Shown here piece after piece: positions 51,651-62,100 of a stretch of 64,000 nucleotides of DNA. The position numbers and the translations under genes were made by a program. Position 1 is the first letter of the stretch, and every line of letters starts with the position of its first letter. The notes below the pieces were generated by a model. It was not told the origin of the DNA, made no database searches, and worked only from the letters and a program-made list of their open reading frames with translations. Origin of the DNA: Enterocloster bolteae (GTDB lineage: Bacteria > Bacillota > Clostridia > Lachnospirales > Lachnospiraceae); the NCBI RefSeq assembly GCF_002234575.2, contig NZ_CP022464.2, forward strand, positions 2,604,001 to 2,668,000, read 5' to 3'.

Positions 51651-51741
51651 GCGCTTGTCTTTAACGCTGATTTTTGGAATTGGCTTTTGGGCAAAGGGGG
51701 CGGGAGGTCACAGGGGAGGGGGAAATGTCACAGATTTCCGC

Positions 51742-51811
51742 TTGACGAAATCATGTTCCCTTGCTATGATAATACTAACAAGTGTTATATTGCTTGTAGA
51801 ACAAATATAAC
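51742..51811 (+). promoter_or_regulatory. Promoter and inverted-repeat operator of the GntR-mcsAB-clpC operon
   Basis: TTGACG (51742-51747), 17-base spacer, TATGAT (51765-51770). Just after the expected start of transcription lies the perfect inverted repeat GTTATATT (51783-51790) / AATATAAC (51804-51811), with an inner TTGT/ACAA. It is a fitting operator for the first gene's own product. No CtsR-type direct heptads (GGTCAAA) were seen. Confidence 0.7.
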
Positions 51812-51846
51812 TTTCCTTGTTACACAAAACGAAAGATGGTGGTTTT

Positions 51847-52260
51847 ATGTTCTTGAAGATTGATTTCAACAGTGATGAAGCAATCTATATACAGCTGCGC
51901 AACCAGATTATCATGGGGATTGCCACGGACATGATACGGGAGGGGGACACTCTGCCCTCTGTCCGTCAAATGGCTGATTATATCGGCATCAACATGCATA
52001 CAGTTAATAAGGCATATTCTGTGCTTCGCCAGGAAGGGTTTGTAAAGCTGGATCGGCGCAAGGGCGCTGTAGTCAGCCTGGACGTGGATAAGATTCAGGC
52101 CATTGACGACATGCGGGGAGACCTGGATGTGGTACTGGCCTGGGGTATCTGTAAGAATATAAGCCGTGATGAAATCCATCATCTGGTGGATGAGATTTAT
52201 GATAAATACACCCGCGGGTGTATGGGGACAAATGACGGCCAGGGGACCGGGGAAGGTTAG
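51847..52260 (+). CDS. GntR-family regulator, YtrA type
   Basis: This 137-residue protein has a GntR winged helix (residues about 5-72: AIYIQLRNQIIMGIATDMIR, then EGDTLPSVRQMADYIGIN) and only a short tail, as in the YtrA subgroup. It sits where ctsR is found ahead of mcsA-mcsB-clpC in Bacillus and many clostridia, so it may control the operon instead, through the inverted repeat at 51783-51811. The start at ATG 51847 begins the domain; TTG 51817 is an alternative. The mcsA gene follows 121 bases later. Confidence 0.85.
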   Translation: MFLKIDFNSDEAIYIQLRNQIIMGIATDMIREGDTLPSVRQMADYIGINMHTVNKAYSVLRQEGFVKLDRRKGAVVSLDVDKIQAIDDMRGDLDVVLAWGICKNISRDEIHHLVDEIYDKYTRGCMGTNDGQGTGEG

Positions 52261-52381
52261 AAACTGCCGGAACATGAGCGGCGGCTGTCCGCCTGTATAT
52301 TCAGACATGTTCTGTAATAAGGCCAGAACCGTGATGTGCAGAAAGCACGGGTACGTTTCTGGATGTCAATGGAGGATTCGT

Positions 52382-52999
52382 ATGTTATGTGAAAGATGTA
52401 AAATCCGGGAAGCCACGATCAAATACACTGAGATAATCAATGGCGTAAAAACGGAACATAACCTTTGCTCTCACTGTGCGAAGGAGATGGATTTCGGCCA
52501 GTACTCCGCCCTCCTGGATGGGGAGTTTCCACTGGGGAAGCTTCTTTCCGGCCTTCTGGGTCTGGAGGATGACGAGGAGGAGACCGATGTGAGGGGAAAT
52601 GTAGTCTGCCCCACCTGCGGCACCAGCTTCGAGGATTTTGTGGAGAACAGCCGGTTCGGATGCGCTGACTGTTATGGCGTATTTGATTTGTTTATCAAAG
52701 ATAAGATGAAGCAGCTTCAGGGAAGCGAGAGCCATAAGGGCAAGCATCCCAAATACAGAAGTACATTTGAAAAGGAGCACCCGGAGGCCTCAGGGGGCTC
52801 TGGGGAGGAAACAAAAGAGAACACAGACTGTCTGGCAGAGGCCGGTTCCCAGGATTCCCAGACCGCTGTGGTCAGAAAGCAGATTAGGGAGTTAGACTCC
52901 AAGCTAAAGGAGGCAGTGCGCCAGGAGGATTATGAACTGGCGGCCAGTTACCGGGACCAGATTAAAGAACTGAAAAAGGAGGCTGGAATCCATGAGTAA
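52382..52999 (+). CDS. mcsA: McsA, activator of protein arginine kinase
   Basis: This 205-residue zinc-binding protein activates the arginine kinase McsB. Two zinc sites are made by CxxC pairs: CERC and CSHC near 3 and 27, CPTC and CADC near 78 and 97. A UVR motif (VRKQIRELDSKLKEAVRQED and on) lies near the C terminus. The frame is open from 52166, but the protein starts at ATG 52382 after ATGGAGGAT. Its end overlaps mcsB by 8 bases, implying coupled translation. Confidence 0.92.
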   Translation: MLCERCKIREATIKYTEIINGVKTEHNLCSHCAKEMDFGQYSALLDGEFPLGKLLSGLLGLEDDEEETDVRGNVVCPTCGTSFEDFVENSRFGCADCYGVFDLFIKDKMKQLQGSESHKGKHPKYRSTFEKEHPEASGGSGEETKENTDCLAEAGSQDSQTAVVRKQIRELDSKLKEAVRQEDYELAASYRDQIKELKKEAGIHE

Positions 53000-54026
53000 A
53001 TGGTTTGAGGAAATAGACAGCAAAAACTCCAACGTGATATACAGCCGCGTCCGTCTGGCCAGGAACTGGGATGAATATGTGTTTCCCTCCAGGATGACCG
53101 CTGCCCAGTGCGGCGAGATGGTGGAACGCCTCAGGGAGGGACTTAAAGGACTTAAGGACCAGGATGGCCGGGATTTAAGCTACAGCCAGCTGGACCAGAT
53201 GCAGGAGCTGGAGAAGATGGCTCTCAGGGAGCGCAGAATCCTTAACATGGCCTGTGTCAGCAGGAAGGAGCCGTCTGGACTGCTGCTGTCAGCTGATGAG
53301 TCGGGCAGTATTGTCCTGGGCGGAGATGATCACATCCGCATGCAGATACTGTCCCCCGGACTCAAACTGGATGAGCTGTGGCATAAGGCGGATGTTCTGG
53401 ATGATTATGTCAATGAACGGTTTTCCTATGCTTTTGACGAAAAGTACGGGTATCTTACCTCCTTCCCCACCAATGTGGGTACAGGACTGCGTGCCTGTGC
53501 GGTGCTTCACCTGCCCACCCTATCCCAGGTGCGCAAGTTCCAGAGCATTGTGGCGGATATGAGCCGGTTCGGGACTGCTATTCGCGGCCTGTACGGAGAA
53601 GGAAGCGACAACTATGGAAGCCTTTATGAGGTATCCAACCAGCGGACCCTGGGACAGTCCGAAAAGGAGATCGTGGAATTGGTTACAAAGGCGGCGGCCC
53701 AGCTCAACAACCAGGAAATGCGGGTCAGGAGCGCCACCCTTAATACCCAGCGCCTGGAGCGGGAGGATGAGGCATATAAGTCCTACGGTGTCTTAAAGTA
53801 CGCCAGGAAGATAACGGAGAAGGATGCCAGGATATTCATTTCCCAGCTCATGGCAGGGGAAGAGGATGGACTGATGAAATTTAATGAGGAATGCTCCCTT
53901 TACAGCCTGATTATAGGAATTAAGCCGGCCAACTTAAATCTTTGGGCCAAACGGCCTTTGGATAAGGATGAGCTGGACGCTGTGAGGGCAGCTTATATAA
54001 GGCAGAACCTGCCTGAGATAATCTAG
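52992..54026 (+). CDS. mcsB: McsB protein-arginine kinase
   Basis: This 344-residue kinase phosphorylates arginines on damaged proteins, marking them for ClpC-ClpP. It is of the ATP:guanido phosphotransferase fold: N-terminal NVIYSRVRLARNWDEYVFPS (SRVRLARN binds ATP) and TNVGTGLRACAVLHLP near 160. The C-terminal part lacks an evident break, and length is typical (about 350). It overlaps mcsA and precedes clpC by 53 bases, the standard order. Confidence 0.95.
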   Translation: MSKWFEEIDSKNSNVIYSRVRLARNWDEYVFPSRMTAAQCGEMVERLREGLKGLKDQDGRDLSYSQLDQMQELEKMALRERRILNMACVSRKEPSGLLLSADESGSIVLGGDDHIRMQILSPGLKLDELWHKADVLDDYVNERFSYAFDEKYGYLTSFPTNVGTGLRACAVLHLPTLSQVRKFQSIVADMSRFGTAIRGLYGEGSDNYGSLYEVSNQRTLGQSEKEIVELVTKAAAQLNNQEMRVRSATLNTQRLEREDEAYKSYGVLKYARKITEKDARIFISQLMAGEEDGLMKFNEECSLYSLIIGIKPANLNLWAKRPLDKDELDAVRAAYIRQNLPEII

Positions 54027-54079
54027 CTCAGCCATGGGCAGAGCCGGATTTAACACACTTGCAAGGAGGACATGACATT

Positions 54080-56689
54080 ATGATGGAACGATATACACCG
54101 CAGGCCCAGGAAGCGCTTGGGCTGGCAGTGGGTGTGGCGGAGACACTGAACCATGGTTACGTGGGAACAGAGCATCTGCTCATTGGCCTGCTGCAGGAAG
54201 GGACCGGAGTGGCGGCCAAGGTACTGGAGGAAAACGGGGTGGAGGAAGACCGCGTCATTGAACTGGTTAGCCAGCTCATTGCCCCCAACCCAACGGTACA
54301 GACCGCGGACAGGACGGCCTATACCCCCAGGGCCCGCCGGGTAATAGAGAACAGCTACAGGGAGGCTGTCCGTTTTAAGGCAGCCCAGATAGGAACAGAG
54401 CACATTTTGATTGCCATGCTGAGGGAAGGGGACTGCGTGGCCAGCCGTCTTCTCAACACCATCGGGGTCAATATACAGAAGCTCTACATCGACCTGCTGG
54501 CAGCCATGGGTGAGGACGCTCCTGCTGCCAAGGATGACCTTCAGGGAGCCAGGGCCGGAAAGCGGGGCAATGCCACACCTACCCTGGACAGCTACAGCAG
54601 GAACCTGACCCAGCTGGCCACAGCGGGAAAACTGGACCCTGTCATAGGAAGAGAGCAGGAGATCCAGCGCGTGATACAGATACTGAGCCGCCGCACTAAG
54701 AACAATCCGTGTCTGATTGGCGAACCCGGCGTGGGCAAAACAGCCGTGGTAGAGGGACTGGCCCAGATGATTGCGTCCGGCAATGTGCCTGAAACCATAG
54801 CAGACAAAAGGGTAGTGACTTTGGACCTGTCCGGTATGGTGGCAGGATCCAAATACAGGGGAGAATTCGAGGAGCGTATTAAAAAAGTCATCTCGGAAGT
54901 GGTGGAATCCGGCGATGTGCTTCTGTTTATTGATGAAATACACACCATCATCGGAGCAGGCGGGGCCGAGGGCGCACTGGATGCATCCAATATATTAAAA
55001 CCGTCCCTGGCCAGAGGTGAGATTCAGCTCATTGGAGCCACTACCATCAATGAGTACCGCAAGTATATAGAGAAGGATTCTGCCCTGGAACGCCGTTTCC
55101 AGCCGGTAACCGTGGATGAGCCTACAGAGGATGAGTCCGTAGCCATACTTAAGGGGCTCAGAAGCCGTTATGAGGAGCATCACAAAGTAGAGATAACAGA
55201 CCATGCACTGGAGGCAGCGGTGAAGCTGTCCAGCCGTTATATTAACGACAGGTTCCTGCCGGATAAGGCTATCGACCTCATTGACGAGGCCGCTTCCAAG
55301 GTACGTCTCCAGAACTACACGAAGCCAGCTAAGATTAAGGATTACGAGGCTGAGATTGATGGTCTGGAGGAAGCCAAGGAGGAGGCCATCAAGAGGGAAG
55401 CCTACGAGAAGGCCGGAGAGATAAAGAAGAAACAGGAAAAGATACGGGAAAAGATAGCCCAGACCATGGAAAAGTGGCAGAAGGACAAGGAGAGCAAAAA
55501 GCTTATTGTCAGCGACAATGAAATCGCGGACGTGGTGTCCGGCTGGACCAGGATTCCGGTCAGGAAGCTGGCTGAGGAGGAATCAGAGCGTCTGAGGAAC
55601 CTGGAAGGCATCCTGCACCAGAGGGTGGTGGGACAGGAGGAGGCGGTAACAGCCATTTCAAAGGCCATCCGCAGAGGCAGGGTGGGCCTTAAGGACCCCA
55701 AACGCCCCATTGGCTCCTTCCTGTTCCTGGGCCCCACAGGCGTGGGAAAGACGGAGCTGTCCAAGGCATTGTCAGAGGCCATGTTCGGTACGGAAAATGC
55801 CCTGATTCGCGTGGATATGTCCGAATATATGGAGAAGCACAGCGTGTCCAAGATGATAGGCTCACCGCCAGGATATGTGGGATATGACGAGGGCGGTCAG
55901 CTCAGCGAAAAAGTCCGCCGCAATCCCTACTGTGTCATCCTTTTTGACGAGATAGAAAAGGCCCATCCGGATGTGTTCAACATTTTGCTGCAGGTTTTGG
56001 ACGACGGTCATATCACAGATGCCCAGGGACGCAAGATAGACTTTAAGAATACCATTATCATCATGACTTCCAATGCAGGGGCGGAGAATATCATTTCACC
56101 CAAACGCCTGGGATTCGGCATGGTAAGCGATGCCAAGGCAGATTATAATTTCATGAAGGACCGTGTTATGGATGAGGTGAAACGCCTCTTTAAGCCTGAG
56201 TTCCTAAACCGTATTGACGAGATTATCGTGTTCCATCAGCTGACAAGGGAGCATATAAAGGGAATCGCGGATATCATGCTGGGCACCATCGGCAAACGCT
56301 GCAAGGAACAGCTGGGCATAGGGCTTGAGGTAACGGACAGCGCCAGAGAGCACCTGATTGATAAGGGATATGACGATAAATACGGGGCAAGGCCTCTGAG
56401 GCGCACCATCCAGAACCTGGTGGAGGACCGGATGGCTGAGGAGATGCTGGATGGCCGCATCAAAGCCGGATCCCTGGTGGAAGTGGGATTTGACGGGGAA
56501 AAGCTTACCTTTAGCGTGAAAGCAAAGACAGCCAGGCCAAAGGCGGCCGCCAAACCAGCCAACAAACCAGCCGCCAAACCAGCCTCAGCCGGGGAAGGTT
56601 CTGAGGATAAGAGCAAGGCGGCGGGGAGCAAAAGCAGGGCCGGACGCGCCTCCGGTAAGAAGAAGGAGACCCCGGCGCCCAAGGCTTAA
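54080..56689 (+). CDS. clpC: ClpC, AAA+ unfoldase of the Clp protease
   Basis: This 869-residue Hsp100 protein unfolds proteins and feeds them to ClpP. Order: double Clp-N domain (1-145), first AAA+ domain with GEPGVGKT near 210 and LLFIDEIHT near 280, a short coiled middle domain with a UVR-like stretch (about 410-480) that binds McsB/MecA, second AAA+ domain with GPTGVGKT near 550 and VILFDEIEKAHPDVF near 620. The tail after about 815 is extra: Lys/Ala/Pro-rich, in KPANKPAAKPA-like units, much like the tail of the DUF6465 protein. ATG 54080 follows AAGGAGGA. Confidence 0.95.
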   Translation: MMERYTPQAQEALGLAVGVAETLNHGYVGTEHLLIGLLQEGTGVAAKVLEENGVEEDRVIELVSQLIAPNPTVQTADRTAYTPRARRVIENSYREAVRFKAAQIGTEHILIAMLREGDCVASRLLNTIGVNIQKLYIDLLAAMGEDAPAAKDDLQGARAGKRGNATPTLDSYSRNLTQLATAGKLDPVIGREQEIQRVIQILSRRTKNNPCLIGEPGVGKTAVVEGLAQMIASGNVPETIADKRVVTLDLSGMVAGSKYRGEFEERIKKVISEVVESGDVLLFIDEIHTIIGAGGAEGALDASNILKPSLARGEIQLIGATTINEYRKYIEKDSALERRFQPVTVDEPTEDESVAILKGLRSRYEEHHKVEITDHALEAAVKLSSRYINDRFLPDKAIDLIDEAASKVRLQNYTKPAKIKDYEAEIDGLEEAKEEAIKREAYEKAGEIKKKQEKIREKIAQTMEKWQKDKESKKLIVSDNEIADVVSGWTRIPVRKLAEEESERLRNLEGILHQRVVGQEEAVTAISKAIRRGRVGLKDPKRPIGSFLFLGPTGVGKTELSKALSEAMFGTENALIRVDMSEYMEKHSVSKMIGSPPGYVGYDEGGQLSEKVRRNPYCVILFDEIEKAHPDVFNILLQVLDDGHITDAQGRKIDFKNTIIIMTSNAGAENIISPKRLGFGMVSDAKADYNFMKDRVMDEVKRLFKPEFLNRIDEIIVFHQLTREHIKGIADIMLGTIGKRCKEQLGIGLEVTDSAREHLIDKGYDDKYGARPLRRTIQNLVEDRMAEEMLDGRIKAGSLVEVGFDGEKLTFSVKAKTARPKAAAKPANKPAAKPASAGEGSEDKSKAAGSKSRAGRASGKKKETPAPKA

Positions 56690-56807
56690 CAGCATCTGTA
56701 GCAGTTTATACAAATTAAGAATATTTTCACTAGTTATTTCTCGGTGATTGTTGTATAATTTTTATGAAGAGGTTATACTTAAGCACAATTAGCAGGAGGA
56801 TAAGAAG

Positions 56808-57224
56808 ATGCCGGTCATTGAAGAGTTAATCTGCATAGAGCAGGATGGCACCATTAGTTTTGGCAATTACAAGTTAGGACAGAAGGCTAAGAAGTCCGAT
56901 TTCGAATATCAGGGAGACATGTACAAGGTCAAGACCTACAACGAGATTACCAAACTGGAGCGCAATGACATGTTTGTTTATGAATCTGTACCCGGAACAG
57001 CTGCAGAGCATTTCAAGGTTACGGATGAGGACGTGGAATTCGCGGTGGAAGGCAGCAGGGATGCACAGATTACCATACAGCTTGAGAACGATACGGATTA
57101 CGAGGTTTACGTTGACGGTGCAGCCGTAGGCAGCATGAAGACTAACATGAGCGGCAAGCTCAGCGTAAGCGTGGAACTGGAAGAAGGGGTATCGGTTCAG
57201 GTTAAGGCTGTAAAGAGAGCATAA
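56808..57224 (+). CDS. Small conserved protein of clostridia, function unknown
   Basis: This 138-residue acidic protein has a beta-rich C-terminal half (ITIQLENDTDYEVYVDGAAVG and on, like a small Ig-type sandwich) after an N-terminal region with GNYKLGQKAKKSDFEYQGD. Relatives are often labelled endosialidase in databases; nothing in this sequence supports that activity. It has a strong AGCAGGAGGATAAGAAG site and lies between clpC and radA with its own terminator, so high expression as a single gene is likely. Confidence 0.75.
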   Translation: MPVIEELICIEQDGTISFGNYKLGQKAKKSDFEYQGDMYKVKTYNEITKLERNDMFVYESVPGTAAEHFKVTDEDVEFAVEGSRDAQITIQLENDTDYEVYVDGAAVGSMKTNMSGKLSVSVELEEGVSVQVKAVKRA

Positions 57225-57238
57225 AACTTAAGTATCAT

Positions 57239-57268
57239 ACAGGCTGGAAGCGATTCCAGCCTTTTTCT
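57239..57268 (+). terminator. Terminator before radA
   Basis: AGGCTGGAA pairs with TTCCAGCCT around GCGA, followed by TTTTT. Confidence 0.9.
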
Positions 57269-57312
57269 GTCAGTTTTTTAAATATTGATTCCATAAATAT
57301 GAGGAGGCTATC

Positions 57313-58701
57313 ATGGCAAAAGCGAGAACCACCGCATTTTTCTGTAAGGAATGCGGATATGAATCATCCAAATGGATGGGGCAGTGTCCTGCCTGCAAGG
57401 CCTGGAATTCCATGGTGGAGGAACCGGTATCAAAACCGTCAGGCAGCCAGGGCGGGTTAGGGCGCCTGGCTTCGGGGAGCCAGAAATCCCCGGTTCCGGC
57501 AGCCAGACCATCTCTTCTGTCAGAGATTGACATAGAGGAGCAGGACCGTATATCCACTGGTTTTGGGGAACTGGACCGGGTGCTGGGAGACGGAATCGTG
57601 GCCGGCTCCCTGGTGCTGGTGGGGGGAGACCCGGGTATCGGAAAATCCACCCTTTTGCTTCAGGTATGCCGGAATCTGGCGGGCGCAGGCCAGCGGGTTC
57701 TGTACATATCAGGGGAGGAATCCTTAAAACAGATTAAGATGAGGGCAAACCGCATCGGTCCTGTGACCGGAGAGCTGAAATTCCTGTGTGAGACAAGCCT
57801 GGAGCATATTGAGAGGGCCATTGACACTGAGAATCCCCAGATTGCAGTCATTGACTCCATACAGACCATGTACAGGGAGGAGATATCCTCTGCTCCCGGA
57901 AGCGTCAGCCAGGTAAGGGAGTCCACAGGAATCCTGATGCAGATAGCAAAGAGCCGGGGAATCGCCATTTTTGTGGTGGGGCATGTGACAAAGGAAGGCG
58001 TGGTGGCAGGCCCCAGGGTACTGGAACATATGGTGGATACGGTACTCTATTTTGAGGGAGACAGGAATGCGTCCTACCGCATTCTGCGCAGTGTGAAAAA
58101 CCGGTTTGGATCTACCAATGAGATAGGTGTATTTGAGATGCAGGAACAGGGGCTGGCAGAGGTGGAGAATCCCTCTGAATACATGCTGGACGGCCGGCCG
58201 GAGGAAGCCTCGGGCGCAGTGGTATCCTGTTCCTTTGAGGGCACCAGGCCCATCCTTTTAGAGGTACAGGCCCTGGTGACGGAAACGAATTTCGGTATGC
58301 CCAGGCGGACGGCGGCCGGTACGGATTACAACCGTGTGAACCTGCTGATGGCAGTGCTGGAGAAGCGCTGCCGCTATGAGATGTCGCGGCTGGATGCCTA
58401 TGTGAATATAGCGGGAGGCATGAAGATGAACGAGCCAGCCCTGGATCTGGCCATTATCATGGCCCTTATGTCCAGCTACAAGGACCGGCCCGTGGATCCG
58501 AAAATGCTCATATTCGGGGAGGTGGGCTTGTCAGGAGAGGTCAGGGCCGTATCCCAGGCCAGCCAGCGTGTGAATGAGGCTGCCAAGCTGGGCTTTACCG
58601 CCTGTGTGCTGCCGAGCGTATGCGCGGATAAGATGAAGCCTGTGGAGGGCATACGTTTGATTGGGGTGTCCAATGTGCGGGAGGCTATTGGAATCATGTA
58701 A
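57313..58701 (+). CDS. radA: DNA repair protein RadA
   Basis: This 462-residue RecA-like helicase helps branch migration in recombination. Order: zinc finger CKECGYESSKWMGQCPAC (residues 11-28), RecA core with GGDPGIGKST near 97, the RadA mark KNRFGSTNEIG near 258, and a Lon-like C-terminal domain (about 285-462). All expected residues are present. A GAGGAGG site precedes ATG 57313. In many Firmicutes radA follows clpC, as here. Confidence 0.95.
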   Translation: MAKARTTAFFCKECGYESSKWMGQCPACKAWNSMVEEPVSKPSGSQGGLGRLASGSQKSPVPAARPSLLSEIDIEEQDRISTGFGELDRVLGDGIVAGSLVLVGGDPGIGKSTLLLQVCRNLAGAGQRVLYISGEESLKQIKMRANRIGPVTGELKFLCETSLEHIERAIDTENPQIAVIDSIQTMYREEISSAPGSVSQVRESTGILMQIAKSRGIAIFVVGHVTKEGVVAGPRVLEHMVDTVLYFEGDRNASYRILRSVKNRFGSTNEIGVFEMQEQGLAEVENPSEYMLDGRPEEASGAVVSCSFEGTRPILLEVQALVTETNFGMPRRTAAGTDYNRVNLLMAVLEKRCRYEMSRLDAYVNIAGGMKMNEPALDLAIIMALMSSYKDRPVDPKMLIFGEVGLSGEVRAVSQASQRVNEAAKLGFTACVLPSVCADKMKPVEGIRLIGVSNVREAIGIM

Positions 58702-58818
58702 AAGAGCCTGGGTTGGGATGGGAATTGGGATGGGAAGGGAGAGTCCGATGTCTGTAAAGAGGAGTTCCCTCCCGGCCCGGGCCATTAGGACAGGAAAAAT
58801 ACTTTTTTGAAAAAACAG

Positions 58819-58847
58819 TTGACACTTTCTCAAACCTGTGGTATTCT
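58819..58847 (+). promoter_or_regulatory. tRNA-Trp promoter
   Basis: TTGACA (58819-58824), 17-base spacer, TATTCT (58842-58847), 30 bases before the tRNA. Confidence 0.8.
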
Positions 58848-58877
58848 AATTGAGGTTCAGAAATGCGCCAAACAAAA

Positions 58878-58948
58878 AGGGGAATAGTTCAATGGTAGAG
58901 CAGCGGTCTCCAAAACCGTAGATGGGGGTTCGAGCCCCTCTTCCCCTG
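58878..58948 (+). tRNA. tRNA-Trp (anticodon CCA)
   Basis: The acceptor stem AGGGGAA (58878-58884) pairs with TTCCCCT (58941-58947). D-arm GTTC/GAGC, anticodon stem GCGGT/ACCGT with loop CTCCAAA (anticodon CCA), and T-arm with TTCGAGC are all present. The 3' CCA is not encoded (CTG follows the discriminator G). It is a lone tRNA next to a possible integration point; no integrase is seen. Confidence 0.92.
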
Positions 58949-58965
58949 CTGACTATTTTAACGAA

Positions 58966-59025
58966 TAGCCCAACCCGAAGAGAGTCGAGGAATCTTATTT
59001 TATAAGGTTTCTGGGCTTTTTCTTT
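58966..59025 (+). terminator. Possible tRNA-Trp terminator
   Basis: AGCCC and GGGCT enclose a second stem (AATCTTAT/ATAAGGTT), followed by TTTTTCTTTT. Confidence 0.55.
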
Positions 59026-59147
59026 TGCATAATAAAGTCTGGCTTATGAATTTTAACAGAATTTGAATATGTAACCAAGATGTAACCGTTTAAGTGTATA
59101 ATCGTACATATATGTAGTACAGAATTGTAAATTGGAGGAAATCATTC

Positions 59148-62100
59148 GTGAATAAGAATAAATTAGTGAAAAGAACTTTGGCCATTGTACTATCAGCAGC
59201 AATGGTATTTACAAATATTGGCCATTCCCCGACTGTTGCGTATGCAGCCAGCGGAAACAGTGTGGACTTCATGGTATCAGGAACGGATTTTGTTGCTGCT
59301 ATTGAAGACATGATTCATTCAGGAGCAGAGCCATTAAAACAAGAGGAGCTGGATTTTACCAATGGAAAGGCAGAAAAGTACTATCAGTTTTTCTTTGATG
59401 GGGAGGACCCGGTATATGAGTTCTATCCGGAATTTGATGGTCAGGATATGGAGGCAGAAGTAAGGGTTTTTGTCCGCCTTCCGGAAGCAGCGGATGATAC
59501 ATATTCCCTTACTGGTGAGGAAGAGATTATATTTCTATATATTAACAATAGTGAGGATACCATAAGCTGCTCAACAACAATCTTAATGTCAGATGGCAGT
59601 GAAAAGAGGACAAAAAGGGTTACAGTCAAGGACTATGAAACTGCGTTTGGTGATAACAGAATTGAGTATAAATCCAATACATCTGCCACGGGCCAGACAG
59701 AGGCTGAAATACCTGAATCCGATGCAGCAGAAATTGAGAAACCCGGAACAGATGCACCGATGGTGGAAACACCTGAAACCAGTATGGAAGAGTCCGGGGT
59801 GACAGAACCAGAGACAGGATCTGGGATTCCTGACCAGGAAACAGAGGAAAAGGAAAACGAAGCTGTTGAGACGGATGAAGTGATAGAAGATACCGAGCCG
59901 GAAATCGTTGAAAAGTCAGAGCCAGAGACGCAGTCTCCTGATGTATCGGAAGAGGGAAAAACACAGGCTGATAGTCCCGTGGCTTCCCGTATCAGGCATG
60001 CAGTTCCTGTCGTGGCGGCAGTGGATACAGGAGAAGAAAATTCTACGATTGAACCCAGTGTTGATAAGCAGCAGGAGGATACAGAAACAGGTGGAACCCA
60101 TGATGATTCAGAAAAACATAGTAATGATAAGGACAATGAAACTGTAGGCAGCGTACCTAAGGAATCCTCTGCAGAGGCAGAGTCTGAAACGGAGTCATTG
60201 ACAGAGGAAAGCGGGAAGCAGACAGAAGCGTCTGCCGATGAAACCGGAGAAGAAACAGCTGCAGTTGAGTCATCTGAACCTGCAACAGATATTCAGACCC
60301 CTTCAGAGGAAAGCCGGACAGAGACATCTGAGGAGACTCAGACAGAGACATCCGAGGAGACTCAGCCAGTAGAATCAGAACCCGTCCAGGTTACGGAAAC
60401 CCAGGAAAGCCAGATTTCGACAGAGACGGAAAGCATCCCGGTGAGTTCTATTGGTAATGGTGATCTTGTGGGGATGGACGGATGCAGCACTGCAAAGGCA
60501 TATGTAACAACACTGAAGAAATTGAAAGTATTAGATGAGGTGGACGGATACCGTGTCACATATGAGATTACCCCCGAAGACAAGGCGGCAATTGTAGATA
60601 AGTGTGACAGGGTTAAAGCAGGAGAAAGCGTTACCTTTGGTGTAGAGGAACAAGAGGGTTTTCGTGTTGGGCAGGTAGAGGCAAATGGAGATGTGGTGGA
60701 ATCCGCATACAGTGAGGAAAACATCGTATGGTTTACTCTGGAGTATGTAGAGGAAGACTTGGAAATCCTTATAACGATGGTTCCGGATGGTACATCTATG
60801 CCTTTTAACAAAACGATCTCAATGGATGATGGTATGGATATTACCATATCCGCTTTGCCGGGTGTTCTTCCTGAAAATACGGAGGTTACAGCCGAAATTG
60901 TAACATCACAAGTTGAGGAGGCAATCAGGTCTGACCAGTCAGAAGAGGGACGGGAAATTATAGCTGCTCCTGCTTATGATATTAACCTGTGTCTGGATGG
61001 AGAAAAGCTGGATGATGAAATCTGGAACAGGAATGGTGCTGTTACGGTAAGTTTTTCAGGCCCTCTTATGGACCAACTGATTCAGGAGTCACAGATGGCC
61101 CAGGTTCTCTGGGTAAAGGATGAGAACAACAGCACAGAAGTAATGGAAGGCAGTTATAAGGATATTACCCGGGAGGGTACAACTGAAGATCTAAGTTTTG
61201 AAACCAGTCATTTTACGACGTTTGCTGCTGTCTTTGCTGTAGCGCCGGATATATCTAATGTATTTAATATTGATGAACATGGACTGATGGATGAGGATTT
61301 TCCTAAACTTGTTGTCCGGGATAAAGACGAAAATACACTTGATATTGAGATTACAGAACAGGAAGATGGGGCCAGGAGGGTTACCTTGAAAGATGGAAAA
61401 CCTCTTCCAAGGAACATAAGCACCTGGTTTGAGATTTCCTACGATTTTAAGAATAGTTCAGACCCTTTTTTTGAAACTTACAGTGTACAGAAGGGAGACC
61501 ATTTTACATATCAGTTCCCGTCAAATATTTTATATGACAAAAAGCAGACTGTTGTAAAAGATATCAATGGAGGAGAAGCTGTCATTGGAACGGCATCCAT
61601 CAATGCAGAGGGTTACATGGATGTTGAAATAACAGCTGAAAATGTAGGCCAGAATTATCGCGGCACGGCAGAAGCCGGTGGTAAACTGGATTTGGAAAAG
61701 GTTTTAGAGGAAAAAAATGAAATCACTCTGGTGGGTGACGAAGTGGAGTACATTATGGAACTGGTGCCGGCTCCGGTGCAGGAAAATTACTCTGTAAAAG
61801 TAGTCAAAGGACCCAAGAGCGGAAAGTGGACAGACCAGGATATCAGGTATGATGAGAATAGGCTTCCTTCAGCTTTGCAGTACCATGTAACCGTGACAGC
61901 TGATGCGCAGAACAGCGGCCCAATAACCAATGTAAAAGTAAGCGATACCTTGGGGAACACCAAAAACGGAACGATTGTATTTGACAAGACCCAGGAAATC
62001 AAATTTGAATCCAATAATCAGGATACTGTTATAGACAATGTTACTTTCGGCGGCATGAGCAATGGGGGAAAGACCATAGGTATCCAACTGAATACAAAGG

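Noticed and set aside
51598..51810. A 70-codon open frame after the Grd-type operon
   Set aside because: It runs through a terminator and a promoter, has no ribosome site and no recognisable protein character.
56808..57224. Endosialidase activity for the protein between clpC and radA
   Set aside because: That label is attached to the family in databases, but the small acidic protein has no visible sialidase motif.
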